Below, one piece after another: positions 12,947 through 24,900 of a DNA stretch of 64,000 bases. The notes under the pieces were generated by a model. That model saw nothing but the letters and a program-made list of their open reading frames with translations, was not told the DNA's origin and searched no databases. The first letter of the stretch is position 1. Every line of letters starts with the position of its first letter. The translations under genes and the position numbers were made by a program. Source of the stretch: Serinus canaria (Eukaryota; Chordata; Aves; Passeriformes; Fringillidae); NCBI RefSeq assembly GCF_022539315.1, contig NC_066333.1, forward strand, positions 13,827,501-13,891,500, in the 5' to 3' direction.

Positions 12947-15900
12947 GTGAGTGACCCAGGGACAGAGCCCCGCTGCTGCCAGCAGGCTGGCACTGCACCC
13001 GCCGGGGCAGGAACCAAACTCTGCTGGGCTGCTCTGTCAGACTGTACGGGAGAGCTCTGTCAGGCTGTACAGGAGAGCTCTGTCAGACTGTACGGGAGAG
13101 CTCTGTCAGACTGTAAGGGAGAGCTCTGTCAGGCTGTACAGGAGAGCTCTGTCAGACTGTACGGGAGAGCTCTGTCAGACTGTACAGGAGAGCTCTGTCA
13201 GACTGTACAGGAGAGCTCTGTCAGACTGTACAGGAGAGCTCTGTCAGACTGTACAGGAGAGCTCTGTCAGGCTGTACAGGAGAGCTCTGTCAGACTGTAC
13301 AGGAGAGCTCTGTCAGGCTGTACAGGAAAGCTCTGTCAGGCTGTAAGGGAGAGCTCTGTCAGACTGTAGCTCAGGCTGGAGCTGCAGTCAGAGCTGCAGT
13401 CCCTGCAGGAAGGACCTGCCAGGAGCAGTGGTGGGCAGCTGTTCCTGCAAGAGGCACAGCCCAGCAGGGTCCCAGTGCTCCAGACAGAATAATTCACATT
13501 CCCTTAGGGCTATCCCCCTGGCTGCAAAGCTCTCCTGACCAAGAGCCTCTCTTCAAGCCCTTCTGTGATGTTGTTTTTCATTATCTGAGTGTTGAGACAG
13601 ACAGTTTAGTTCAGGAATCACCACAAGAGGGAAGATTGCTGTCCTGGACACTCAGTCAGCCCAGTGAACATGAGAGCCTGCCCTGGCCTAGAGCAGAAGT
13701 TTTTGAATGGCCCTTTGCTAACTTAGCTCTCCCCCAGGCACTGCTGCAAAACTCAGCAGGAGCTGCAGGGCCCTGTGCAAGGTCTGCCCAGGGAGGAGAC
13801 ACAAATCAGGCCCAATGGACATTCTTCTGCACATGATAAATATACTTTTGCTTTTCTTTAGCAGCTTCCCCAGGGTCTCTCAGTCAGACACGATTTTGTG
13901 TTTCCCCACCACGGTCTCCACAGGAAGTGAATGTTATTACTGTTATCTGTAAAGTGGGAAATCTGATCCTGGAATCACCAGGTTCACAAGGGAAAGCAGC
14001 ATGAGAACATCCAGCCTTTAGCTACTGTCCCTCCAGGCCATGTCAGCTCCTTCACTCCTGTGTGAAATGCATGGAAATGGGATCAACACCAGTGCTCAGA
14101 GACTGGGGGTGCTGAGGGGGAGAGGGAAATCCCAGCCCTGTGTGCAGGACTGAGGTGCTGTGCAAGGGAAGTCACCTCCAGCTTTGAGGGCCTGCACTCC
14201 AAAAATCTGAAGGTAAATTCCACAATGAAACAAAACCCAGGAGTATTTAATTTCAAAATTAATTTTAATTTGGGCTTTTAATTTCAAAACACAATTATCT
14301 TGCTCTTCTCTTTGGTATCTTGCCAATTGGAGTACTCTGGAGCTTGGAATTAGATGCTGTTTCTTCTTGGCATGAAAGAATTTTAAGCAATGAGCATTCT
14401 AGGAGACTCTTTCAACTGCTCTTATTGGTCAGACTGCCCCTTCCAGGGTTTTTCCTTTGAAACTCTCTCACTTTGCATGGAATTCCCAAAGATCCATTAT
14501 CATAGCAAAGAAAAGTGATATTAATGTAAGGTTCTAATTTAACAGTCATGTTCCTCATTGTAGGTAACCTGAGCTCCAAATGGCTTGGTTAATTAATGCT
14601 TTCCATTAAGGCATCATAAAAAAACAAGGTAATCAGTGGTGTGAAGAAATTAAGCATCCAGCAATGTTTGGCAGCCCCTAGTTTATCAGATGTTTTGCAG
14701 AACAGCTGGTAAAAACTGGAGTTAGGTGGAAATTTAGGACAAGGATAATTAAAGCAGGTGCCCAAGGGCTTCTCTAATAGGACAAGGGACAGCTCTCAGG
14801 TGTGCTGGGCCTGGCTTTAATCACCCAGCACAATAATCTGCTCAGCCCCAGCCAGAGCCTGGAACTGAAACCAGCCAGGGGTAACTGCTGAGCCTGATGG
14901 AGTTCATCATTCCTCCAGGTGAGTGGAATTTAGGGTGGAAATTGTAGAGAAGGTAGAAAACCCTTCAGAGAGCAACTGGCTGGTGTGGCTTGCCCTGGGA
15001 GATGGGAAACTTGTGCAGGTAATGTTATTGTAGAGGCTTTTCTTACAGGGATTATTAACAGACCATTGTAAAAATAGCCAAGACTTAGGGGAGGATTTAG
15101 AGAGAGGGAAGCCAGGCAGGAATTATTTGCAGAGAGCTCATTTTCTGCTTTAAAGGTGTTTCTAACTGATGCTTCAGGATGTTCTAACTCCTTAGAGTGG
15201 CACAAAAAAGTCTTTAATAAAAAAGTGGGGGACTTCTGGTAGAAACAATATTGAATTTTGATTTTGCAGTTGCTTTTAAAAGTAATTAGGTGAGGTGTTA
15301 GATGCTGACAAAACCCCTTGATAATTCTATCTTGTGTGCAATCTGGACTGGCTTTTGGAAACTGAGAAGTCTCTGAGCCATGGTTTAAAGGGATGGTGAG
15401 TGCAGGAAACTGCAGCTCCTGAGGGCTCCTTGGGGAGCTTTGCCCTGACCTTGAGCAGCCAAGGTTTGTTGCCTGGCTTGCAGGGGAGGGTCCCAGGGGC
15501 TGCACTGCTCAGGGGGTGAGCCAGGCTGTGCCCAGGCTGGGGGCAGCAGCCCTGCCCTGCCCTGCCCTGCTGGGCACACAGAGCCAGCACTGCCAGGGGC
15601 TCTCCCTGCCTGCCAGGGGCTCTCAGGTGCCCAAGCACGTGGAGGTTTTGGGTGAGTGTGTGTGGGATTCTGGAGCTGTACCCTGAACTGTGTGCCTGGG
15701 GCATCTCTGGGCTCCCAAGGGATGGGCTCTGCCCTCTCCTGAATCTCCTTCTCCTCCTGCAGCAAGTCCCTCAGCAGAAGCTCAGTGAGATCCAGGATGT
15801 CCCTGAAGCCCCCCAAGGCCTACAACTCCCTGCAGAAGGGGGCACTCATCTGGGATCCAAAGCCACTGCAGGTGAAGAAAATTTTTGAAGCTTTGAAGAA

Positions 15901-18900
15901 AGGACTTAAGTAAGGACTTTTTCAATATTGTGATTTGCCCTCCCTGGTGGTGCTGCTGGAGTGTGTGTGGCACTGTGCTCTGTCCCCAGCTGGCATCCCT
16001 GGGCACACAGGGTGCTGCCTGCCCCTCCTGGGACCCTGGGAAATGAATTCCACTCCCTCTCAGGCTGCTGGCAAGCACGGGGCCCTGGGGTGGGTTAGCT
16101 CCTGTTTATTTATGGCACTCAAAGGTGACAGGAGCACTGCCCATCTCCTGGGAGCAGCTGGGGTGGCACGGTGGGCACGGGGCAGCCAGACCTGGGCAGG
16201 GACTGGCACAAAGCCTCTGCAGAGGGAACTGTCTGGGCTTTGCTGTAGCTCCAAAAGCTGACTTAGAACCGAGCCTGGCAGTGAGGGTGTGCCCTGCAGG
16301 GCAGAGCTGGGAGGGGAGGCTGCTCACCAAGCACCTCAGCTCTCCCTGTGCTAATTGCTGAGCTAATTACAGAGCCAGCCGTTTTAGCAGGGTGTCAGGA
16401 TGGGACTTTTGGTTTTTTCTTTGTTTTTTCTTCTCCCTCTTTTAATAGAATTAAACTCTGAAGTTCAAAATAACTCTGTGATCTCTGGGTGCCTTATAAG
16501 GCAAAGGTCTAAGCAGGTCCACCTGAAAACTTCAGCGTTTTGATTCCCCAGAATGTTCTGGGTCTGTTCTCACAGGAACTTCATTTGCAGCCTGCAGCTG
16601 CTATCAGAAGATAAAATACCTTCCCCTGGATTTGTGACCCCTGGAGCTCTTTGTGCTGGCAGCTCCTGCAGTGGGTTGCTGCTGTCCTCCTCGTGTTGCT
16701 ACTGTGCTCCTTTGGGTGACACTTTGTTTTCTTAAGCAAGGAACATCAAATGCACTGCAGTAACACTTCATAAAGTCAGATGTGTCATGTTTTTAGACCA
16801 ATAAAAGACTATGAAGTCTTCCCCCTAAAAATACCCACCAATGTCTTATAGAGGATTTAGATTTAAAAGGAACAAGGAAACCAAACGTTTTTGCAGAGCT
16901 GAGAATTTATCTGAGCAGAGGGAGGAGAAGCTATAAAGTGGGTCAGAACTTGTTCCCAGTTTTGCAGCGAGTGCCACATGCTCAGCCTGCTGCCAGCAGT
17001 GAGAGGTGACTCATTGGCTGGAGAGCCTACAGAAAACAGCTGGATCAAATGGCAGTGAGGGGCCAGGCTTTAAGTAAATGCAGACTAAGTCCACTCGGTG
17101 CTGGAGTGACTTGGGCTTCCAGTACAGAACATATTTTACGTGCCTGTTTCTTTGTAGCTCTAGAAAATACCTCTTTATTCTGTTAACCATCTGGCTGCCA
17201 TGGCAGCGATAATTCAAACATACTAAAGGTGAAAGGGATGAACCTTTCTAAAGGTGAGTGGTGCTTTTCTGCCTCCAGCCTTGGCTGCTCCTGCCCTGGG
17301 CTGCTCTGGGCAGGTGTTAGGAGCTCCAGCTGAGTGCTGGAGATCTGGGATGTCTTGAGGGACCTGCTTTTGGAACAGTGAGAAAATGAAATGCATCGAA
17401 GCGAGTGTGAGGAAGTGGAGCTGTCTAAAATGAAGTTATTTGGACTGCTCAGGGACTGTGTCTAAGAATGCAGTGTTTACCAGGTGATTCTGGTCCCGTT
17501 TAGACACTGGAGGAAAAAGTTACCTAAGTCTGCTCTGCATTAAAGGCAGAGTTGGAGGAGTCCCAGCTGAAAAGGTTTCAGGCCCCGTGGAAGGTCCAAA
17601 GGCACAGCCCCTGCATGCAAGCAGCTCTGGAGAAGCCAACTGGCACCTGGTGCTTCACACCTTGCAAAATGGATCACATCCTGGAAAAAGGATTAAGGAA
17701 TTGCCTGGACACAGCCTTCAGCTCTGTTTGCCAAAGCCCTGGGCAGCATCTGCCCCCCTCACCTGGGCAGGGTTTGTGAGCTGGGCTTGGGGGGCAGCTG
17801 CTCCAGGTGGAGAGGCTCTGCCTCTGAGCTGGGGCTGGCTGGGGGCTCCTCCTCAGGCCCTGGGGGCAGATGGACCTTCCTTTCTGCCAGTGACCCTGGG
17901 GGCAGATGGACCTTTCTGCCAGTGACCCTGGGGGCAGATGGACCTTTCTGCCAGTGACCCTGGGGGCAGATGGACCTTTCTGCCAGTGACCCTGGGGGCA
18001 GATGGACCTTCCTTTCTGCCGGTGACCCTGGGGGCAGATGGACCTTCCTGCCAGTGACCCTGGGGGCAGATGGACCTTCCTTTCTGCTGGTGACCCTGGG
18101 GGCAGATGGACCTTCCTTTCTGCTGGTGGCCCTGGGGGCAGATGGACCTTCCTTTCTGCTGGTGGCCCTGGGGGCAGATGGACCTTCCTTCCTGCCAGTG
18201 ACCCTGGGGGCAGATGGACCTTTCTGCCAGTGACCCTGGGGGCAGATGGACCTTCCTTTCTGCCGGTGGCCCTGGGGGCAGATGGACCTTCCTTTCTGCT
18301 GGTGGCCCTGGGGGCAGATGGACCTTCCTTCCTGCCAGTGACCCTGGGGGCAGATGGACCTTCCTTTCTGCCAGTGACCCTGGGGGCAGATGGACCTTCC
18401 TTTCTGCCGGTGGCCCTGGGGGCAGATGGACCTTCCTTTCTGCCGGTGGCCCTGGGGGCAGATGGACCTTCCTTTCTGCCGGTGGCCCTGGGGGCAGATG
18501 GACCTTCCTTTCTGCTGGTGGCCCTGGGGGCAGATGGACCTTTCTGCTGGTGGCCCTGGGGGCAGATGGACCTTTCTGCTGGTGGCCCTGGGGGCAGATG
18601 GACCTTCCTTTCTGCTGCCTCACAGGAAGGGTCAGGCAGGAGCAGTAACCTGAGAGGGCCATCTGTGATTTGTTAGCGTTTGATGTTCTCCTCCTCCATC
18701 ACCTGTAACCTTCTGCTGAAGCACAGCCCCAGAGTATCTCTGAACACCCAGGGTCTGACATGGGCTTCCTCTCTCCCCAGTGAATACCTGGAAGCGCACC
18801 AGGCTGAGCTGGATTATCTCTCTGGGCGGCACAAAGACACGAAAAGGAACTCCAGATTGGTAAGGGGGTTTCAGTGTGAAATACTGAAATAAAGGTCACA

Positions 18901-21900
18901 GGAGGAGGAGCCTTCTCCCACCTCCTCCCAGGGGCTGTCCAGTTAAAACCCTGAGGTGGGATCCCCAAAGCAGCACGATCAGAAATGTCCCAAGCAAGGC
19001 AGTCCCAGCTGTGAGAGTTTGCCTTGAAATGTCTCATTTGCAGTGCCCAGCTGTGCCCTTCAGGTCCTGGTGCTTTGCTGGGCTGTATCTCCTGGTCTGC
19101 TCACTGATCAGTGCTTGTATTTATTATTTAATATTAAATACATACATTAAATATTAATTTAATATACAATTATTATTGTATTTAATAATAATATCTATTG
19201 AGTGTCAGTTAGGATGCTCCTGGTGAGTCTTGCAGCTCCTGTGAGAGTCTCAGTAGTGGTGCAAGCCCAGCTGCTCTCCTCCTCAGCCTGTGCCATTTCT
19301 CTTTCAGGCCTTCTACTACGACCTGGACAAGGTAAGGCTGTTGGGGATGGCATGGAATGTTGTAAATGGAGAAAATGGGTGATTTTCTGTCTGCTGTGTT
19401 ACCTAGTGACTCATTTGGGAAATAATTCCTTACATCCCTTTCTCTCTCTGCCCTCCTGAAAAGCAAATCCGCTCTGTGGAGAGATACATCAGGAAATTGG
19501 AGTTCCACATCAGCAAGGTAAGGGTTTGTGCAGAGCACCTGCAGGGCTCCCACTGCTTGTAAGGGATCCATCCACGTGGGAAAGGCTCTGACTGGAGTTC
19601 AGCTGAAGGGGAGAGTGCTGGGGACTTGCTGAGAGCTGCAGCCTCTCTTTTTTCAGCAGGAGGGGATTTTTATTTATTTATTTTTCTGAATGGTTCTATT
19701 CAGGCTGGATGTTGGGCACGGCCCAACCTGAGTTTTCCTGTGAAACCAGTTTGCATTTTCTGCCAGTTTGTTCAGAAAATGCTGCTCTGGGAAGCCTGAC
19801 ATGTTCTCCCCCTTCCCACAGGGCAGTTCTGTGTCTGCTGCCAGAGCCTCTCCTGTGGCACAGCCAGCCCTGCAGGGCTGCCAGGCTCTGCTCAGGGCAC
19901 TGGGTTCCTGCTCTGTGATTTCTGTGAGCAAAGCCTTACTCCACTTCTGGTCTTCTGCTCTGGAAAAAGCAGAGCTGGTTGTGTTCCTGGAGGAAGCAGG
20001 GGGTCCCCAGGAGCTGCAGCATCCTGCAGAGCCCTGGCAGAGGGATTTGGGTCGCTTGTTGGGTTTTTTGCCAGGAAACACTGCTGATGTTCCTTTCCAA
20101 AACCACGCCAGGCTAACTCCAGTGCCTTCTCTGCCCTGTCCCAAAGGTAGAGGAGCTCTATGAAGCTTACTGCATCCAGTGCAGGCTGCGGGACGGGGCC
20201 ACCAACATGAAACAGGCCTTCTCCCTGTCCCCTGCCACCAAAGCCTCCAGGGAGAGCCTGGTGGAGCTCTACAGGAACGTGCAGGAGTGCACAGAGGTAG
20301 GAGATCCTTCCCCCTCCCAGCCAGGACCTGCCTGCAGCTCCACAGCCCTGTGCTGGGGGCTGCTGCTGGCTTTGGTAATGGTGGGGGTTAAAAACCCAAT
20401 GGGTGGGGATAAAATACATTGTAGGAAAAATAGATTGTATGGAAACCCTTGGTGCTGGGGTCTCTTATGACTTCCATGGAAGTGTGGGATGAGAACTGAA
20501 GGAATAAGCTGTGCTGGGTTTACAAAACCAGAGATGGAGGGAGACTGACAGGGATGAGTCAAGGAGTTCCACTCTTCTGTGGGAGATTTCTGTTCTGCAG
20601 AACAGAAATCAGATTCAGTTTACTTTTATCTGCCTTTACTGGTGGAAATGTTTGTGTGTCCTTAAAAAAAGCAATGAAGTCCTTTGAAAGAGTAGGCATG
20701 TGTGGGGAAGCAGGTGCCCTGCAGTGCTGGTGACTGCAGCCTCTCCTGCAGGACATGTGCTTCATCGAGGGGGCTCTGGAGGTGCACCTGGGCGAGTTCC
20801 ACGTCAAGATGAAAGGTAGGCTCCCTTCTCCTTCCCTCCTTCACTGATTTGGGGTTGCTTTGATTCATTGGGGGTTTCTGGGGAGCAGTCTGGCCCGGTG
20901 GGAGTCCAGTTATTCAGAGGGACCTTGGATGGAGTTCTGGCTCTGCTCCAGTGCCATCAGGCAGCCCTCCATGCTGGCTCATGTCTGAGCACAAAGCTGG
21001 CAGCTTTCTTTTCCACATGCTGCCCTTTGAAGGGTGTGCTGGGCTGGTGCAGCAGCTCCTGCACAGGGCTGGGGGCAGGAGGGGGTGTTCCCCAGAGGGG
21101 CACTTGGCTCATTGCTGAGCTGCTGGGGGCTCTGTAAAGCTCTGCACACACTGGGAGTTTTCCTTCTCTTTCCAGGGCTGGTGGGCTTTGCTCGGCTCTG
21201 CCCAGGAGACCAGTACGAGGTGCAGTATCCAGCTCCTGGCATTTGGTGCTTTTCCCTGCAGAGAGAGGCAGGGGCAGCACAGGGGGGTGTGGGAGGGCAG
21301 AGGAGGAGGCTGTGACACGCCAGGCTCGGCAGTCAGGAGGGCAGAGCAGTGCCCTGGGCAGGCACAGAGGGGCTGGCTCTCGTCTGGGAGTTGTAAATGA
21401 TGCCAGAGATTGCCCACCAAGCCCCACTGCAGGGCTTGGCCTTCAGAGCTGCCCTGGCATCAGAGAGCAGGGGCTGCCTGCGAGCTGCCCTTGGCAGGGT
21501 GTGAGTGCAGCCAGTGCCTCCCTGGGAGCTCTCCCGTCCTCTCCTTTCCCAGGGAATTCCAGCAGTGAATTCTGTGCCTCAGCACCACCCCAGCTGCAGG
21601 GCAGTGTGCTCTGGGCCCTTCCCCAGTGCCCTTGGGTGCTCTTCAGGGGTTAAACCTGCTGCCCCATTCCTGTCTCCAGTGTTCTGCTCTAGGGAATGAC
21701 TTTGGGACTGTGGCTCTGGGACCTGTGGGCTGCAGGGACGTGCTGATCCCTCTGGGATGGGCCCTGGGATGTGCTGATCCTCTTTGCTCTCTGGTTTCCA
21801 GGTGTTTGTGCGACTGGGCCGCCAGAAATGGAGGCTGAGAGGCAAAATTGAGACTGATGACAGCCAGACGTGGGATGAGGAGGAAAAGATTTTTATACCC

Positions 21901-24900
21901 AATCTGCACGAGAAGTTTGAGATCAAGGTGTGGTGTATAATGGTTGGATTGGAACCAGGGTTAGCAGGTCTTCTGCTACTTCCCTCTCAGGCTACCAAGG
22001 GTTTCTCAAGATTCTTAGATAGTTTTCTTTTTCTGGCTCTGTTAAAAATGGCAGTTAACCCATGCTCTGCCAGTGAAGGGTCATTCTGATTTTCCTTTGG
22101 CACTAGCACCTCTATTAGCCCATCTGCTTTCCCATGCTCTGGGATGTGTGGTTGTGTTCAGGGTTATTTTTTTGCTTGTCTTTTAAAAGAAATCTTAGAT
22201 GAACACCTGGGGATGTCTAGGGCACAGGCTGGATGTGGAGACACAGCTGTGCCTGTGGATATTGGTGCTATCCCCCAGGAGGGTGCTGGGTACCTGCAGT
22301 CCTGCTCTCTGCTGCAGGAGGGAAATCCCTGTGTGGAAAACCCAGCTGTGTTCTGGCAGGGGGGGTCAGCCCTGGGCAGCCCTGCCTGGCACCACTCCCA
22401 GGCTGGCCCTGCAAGGAGCTGGGGCTGTGCTGGGCTCTGTCCCTCTGGGGAGCTGTGCCAGGGCAGCCCTGGGCTCTGGCAGGCTGGGAAAGCAGCTCCT
22501 GCAGAGCTGCCCTGCCTGGCAGGGGTACCCAGGAGGCCCCTCTGGCACCTGGCCTTCAGAAATGGCTTTATGGGGGTTTTGCTTTCCCTGCACCACGAGC
22601 ACCAGTGAGAAGCTGATTCAGATCCCTCTTTGACCATAACTGTTGTGAGAACTCCTCTCACTTGTGGGACAGTGACAGTTTTACTCTCTCTGTCAGCTGA
22701 TGAAAGTCACTGGCAAGTGTCCTCCTGCTCCCTCCACTCAGTGCTCCATGACTAAAAGAGCAGGTTAGAGACCAGCCAAAGCTGCTCAGCTGTGTGTGCC
22801 CAGCTCCTGGACCCCTCCCTCTGTCACTGTCCCTTGTGGGGACAGTGGCTCTGGGCTTTGGTGGCTCTGGGCTGTGTCAGGTTGGTTTGCTGTGGCCCAG
22901 AGCAGGTGTGCCCTGGGCTGTTCTGTCTGTTCAGGGGGCTCAGGACTGCCTGCTGAGCTGGGACTGGCTGTGTTTGTGTCCCTGCAGGTGACAGAGCTGC
23001 GAGGCCTGGCCACCATCCTGGTGGGGGTGGTGACGTGTGACAGCACCAGCTTCTTCAGCACCAAGCCCCAGGCCATCGTGGTGGACATCACCGAGCTGGG
23101 CACCATCAAGCTGCGCCTGGAGGTGCTCTGGAAGTGAGTACAGCCCCAGGCAGAGCCCTGGGGAGCAGGGCAGGGCTCCAGGAGTGTCCCTGGGCTGCAC
23201 TCAGCATCGTGGTCCCTTTCTGCCTGAGCCAGGGTGCAGAGCAGCCCCTCAGAGCCAGCCCTGGGCAGGGGAGGGGACAGAAGCCATTCCTGGGACCTGC
23301 CAGCTCTTCCTTTGTGTCACCACAGCCATGGCACCCAGCAGAGGCCTGGCCTGGCTCTCTTGGCAGAGTTTTCCTGCCCCTGTTTCTGATGCTTTCCCCC
23401 CTGAGACCTGGCAGTGGCCCCAGGATGGAGTTTCCAGTCTGGAAGGAATCACTTCTGCTCTCTTCTCGTGCCCCCAGCAGTGGCAGGGACAGGCAGAGTC
23501 CTTCATGCCCTCTGTTGGGTCTGTCCCCTTCCTGTGCTCCCTGGCAGGAGCTCAGAGTCCATCAGGCACACGAGCTGTGCTCACAAAGGAGGAGAGCCCC
23601 CTCCTTCCTGGGCTCCTGCACAGCTCCTCCTAACCTGGATCTCCTCTGCATGCTGTTTTTGGGGCAGAACTTGGCACAGAGCTCCCATCCCGGGGCTGCT
23701 GGCCCTCCCTGGCTGCAGTCTCCAGCTCAGAGTGCAGCTTGGGGCTGGCAGCAGGAGTCCCTGGGATTTGGGACAGCATCCCACAGCCCTGGAGCTGGCA
23801 GCAGCTGAGAGGGCTGCTGGTGGCTCATTGTCCTCGGGAGTTAATCCCCCTGGAATCTCCCAGAGCCTGAGAGCCTGGCTCTGTGTCTGGGCTGTGTTTG
23901 AGTCTGGGGGCTGTGCTGGGCTCCCACCGAGTGGATTCCCCAGAGCTCTCTGGGCAGAGCTGGCCTCTCCTCTGGCAGTCTGTCTGCTGGGGCTGTTTAC
24001 AGAAGAGAGGAGCTGTGTGTGATAACCCAGGGTGTTTCTCTTTTCAGAGATGGACTACTCACAATAACAGCTGCTTTTCCCTCTGATTTAAGAATAACTA
24101 AACAGATCCATCTGATTTACCCAAAGTTCCCTGAGAGGCAATTTTTCAGTCTAGACCTGCTTTGTGAGGAATCCAAATGTAGATCTCTCTTCTGCTCCTA
24201 AATGTATATTTTCTCTAAATAGGCCTCTGGTCTTCTGGGCTCAAACAAAAGTGCCTTCAGCTCCTTTATAGATTGTGCCATGAGGAGTGTGAATGAGCTT
24301 GGGCCCTTGCAGCACGGCTTTGTTGGCCAGTTTGGCAAAAGGCTTTGGGTCTTTTGCCAACCTAAACAGCAGTCTGAGTTCTGTGTCTCACATGCAGGAT
24401 AAAGAGAGCTGTATTCTCCTTTCAGAGCTCAGTAGTGCCCTGCTCTGGGATCCAGGGGCACCATCCAGGCACGGCCACTCTGCTGGCTCACAAGGGCTCC
24501 TGGAGCAGGGGGACAAAAGCCAAAGGGAGAGTAAAAAAGGCGGGTCTGGCTTTGATTTTGGGATGCACACCCACTGCCAGGGTTGCTCTCACAGATGCAG
24601 GCGTAGGTGGAGAGGCAGTTCCTCCTGCAGGACCTTCAGGCAGTGATCCCTTGGAGCATCTCTGCCCTCACAGCTGCTGCTGAGCTGGGTCATGGCAGAG
24701 AGGTTCCTGGTAGGCTGGGAGGGGTGGGAGAGACCCAGCAGCCCCTCCCTGCTGAACTCCAGGGGCATTTCCCCAGGGCTTCATGGGGGAAAGGAAAACC
24801 TCATTATTAACAGTGAGTCCAGTCCACTTGACCAGACCTGGCTTTTTTGGGGTGTGAATGTAAGCCTGGTTCACAGGCTGAGCAGGGGGATTCAGGCAGG

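Larger units (their letters stand above)
12947..18780 (+). other. RIPOR3 introns 1 and 2 of the coding region
   Basis: Intron 1 (12947-15762) holds the 23-bp minisatellite and otherwise nothing I recognise. Intron 2 (15910-18780) holds the 32/36-bp minisatellite in its last kilobase. Exon 2 lies between them. Confidence 0.85.

Noticed and set aside
12794..13369. 191- and 131-codon + ORFs with [11 protein letters not shown] repeats
   Set aside because: Read-through of the true start exon and the 23-bp array; the donor GTGAGT at 12947 ends the coding part.
12960..13370. CRISPR-like array appearance of the short repeats
   Set aside because: Units are directly adjacent without unique spacers, in a vertebrate intron; this is a minisatellite.
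17853..18676. Long ORFs on both strands (up to 269 codons) with [12 protein letters not shown] or GGRWTFLS repeats
   Set aside because: Frames of the 32/36-bp minisatellite inside a RIPOR3 intron.
22144..22661. Overlapping ORFs of 127-165 codons on both strands in the intron before RIPOR3 exon 10
   Set aside because: No family resemblance; GC-rich intron by chance lacking stops.
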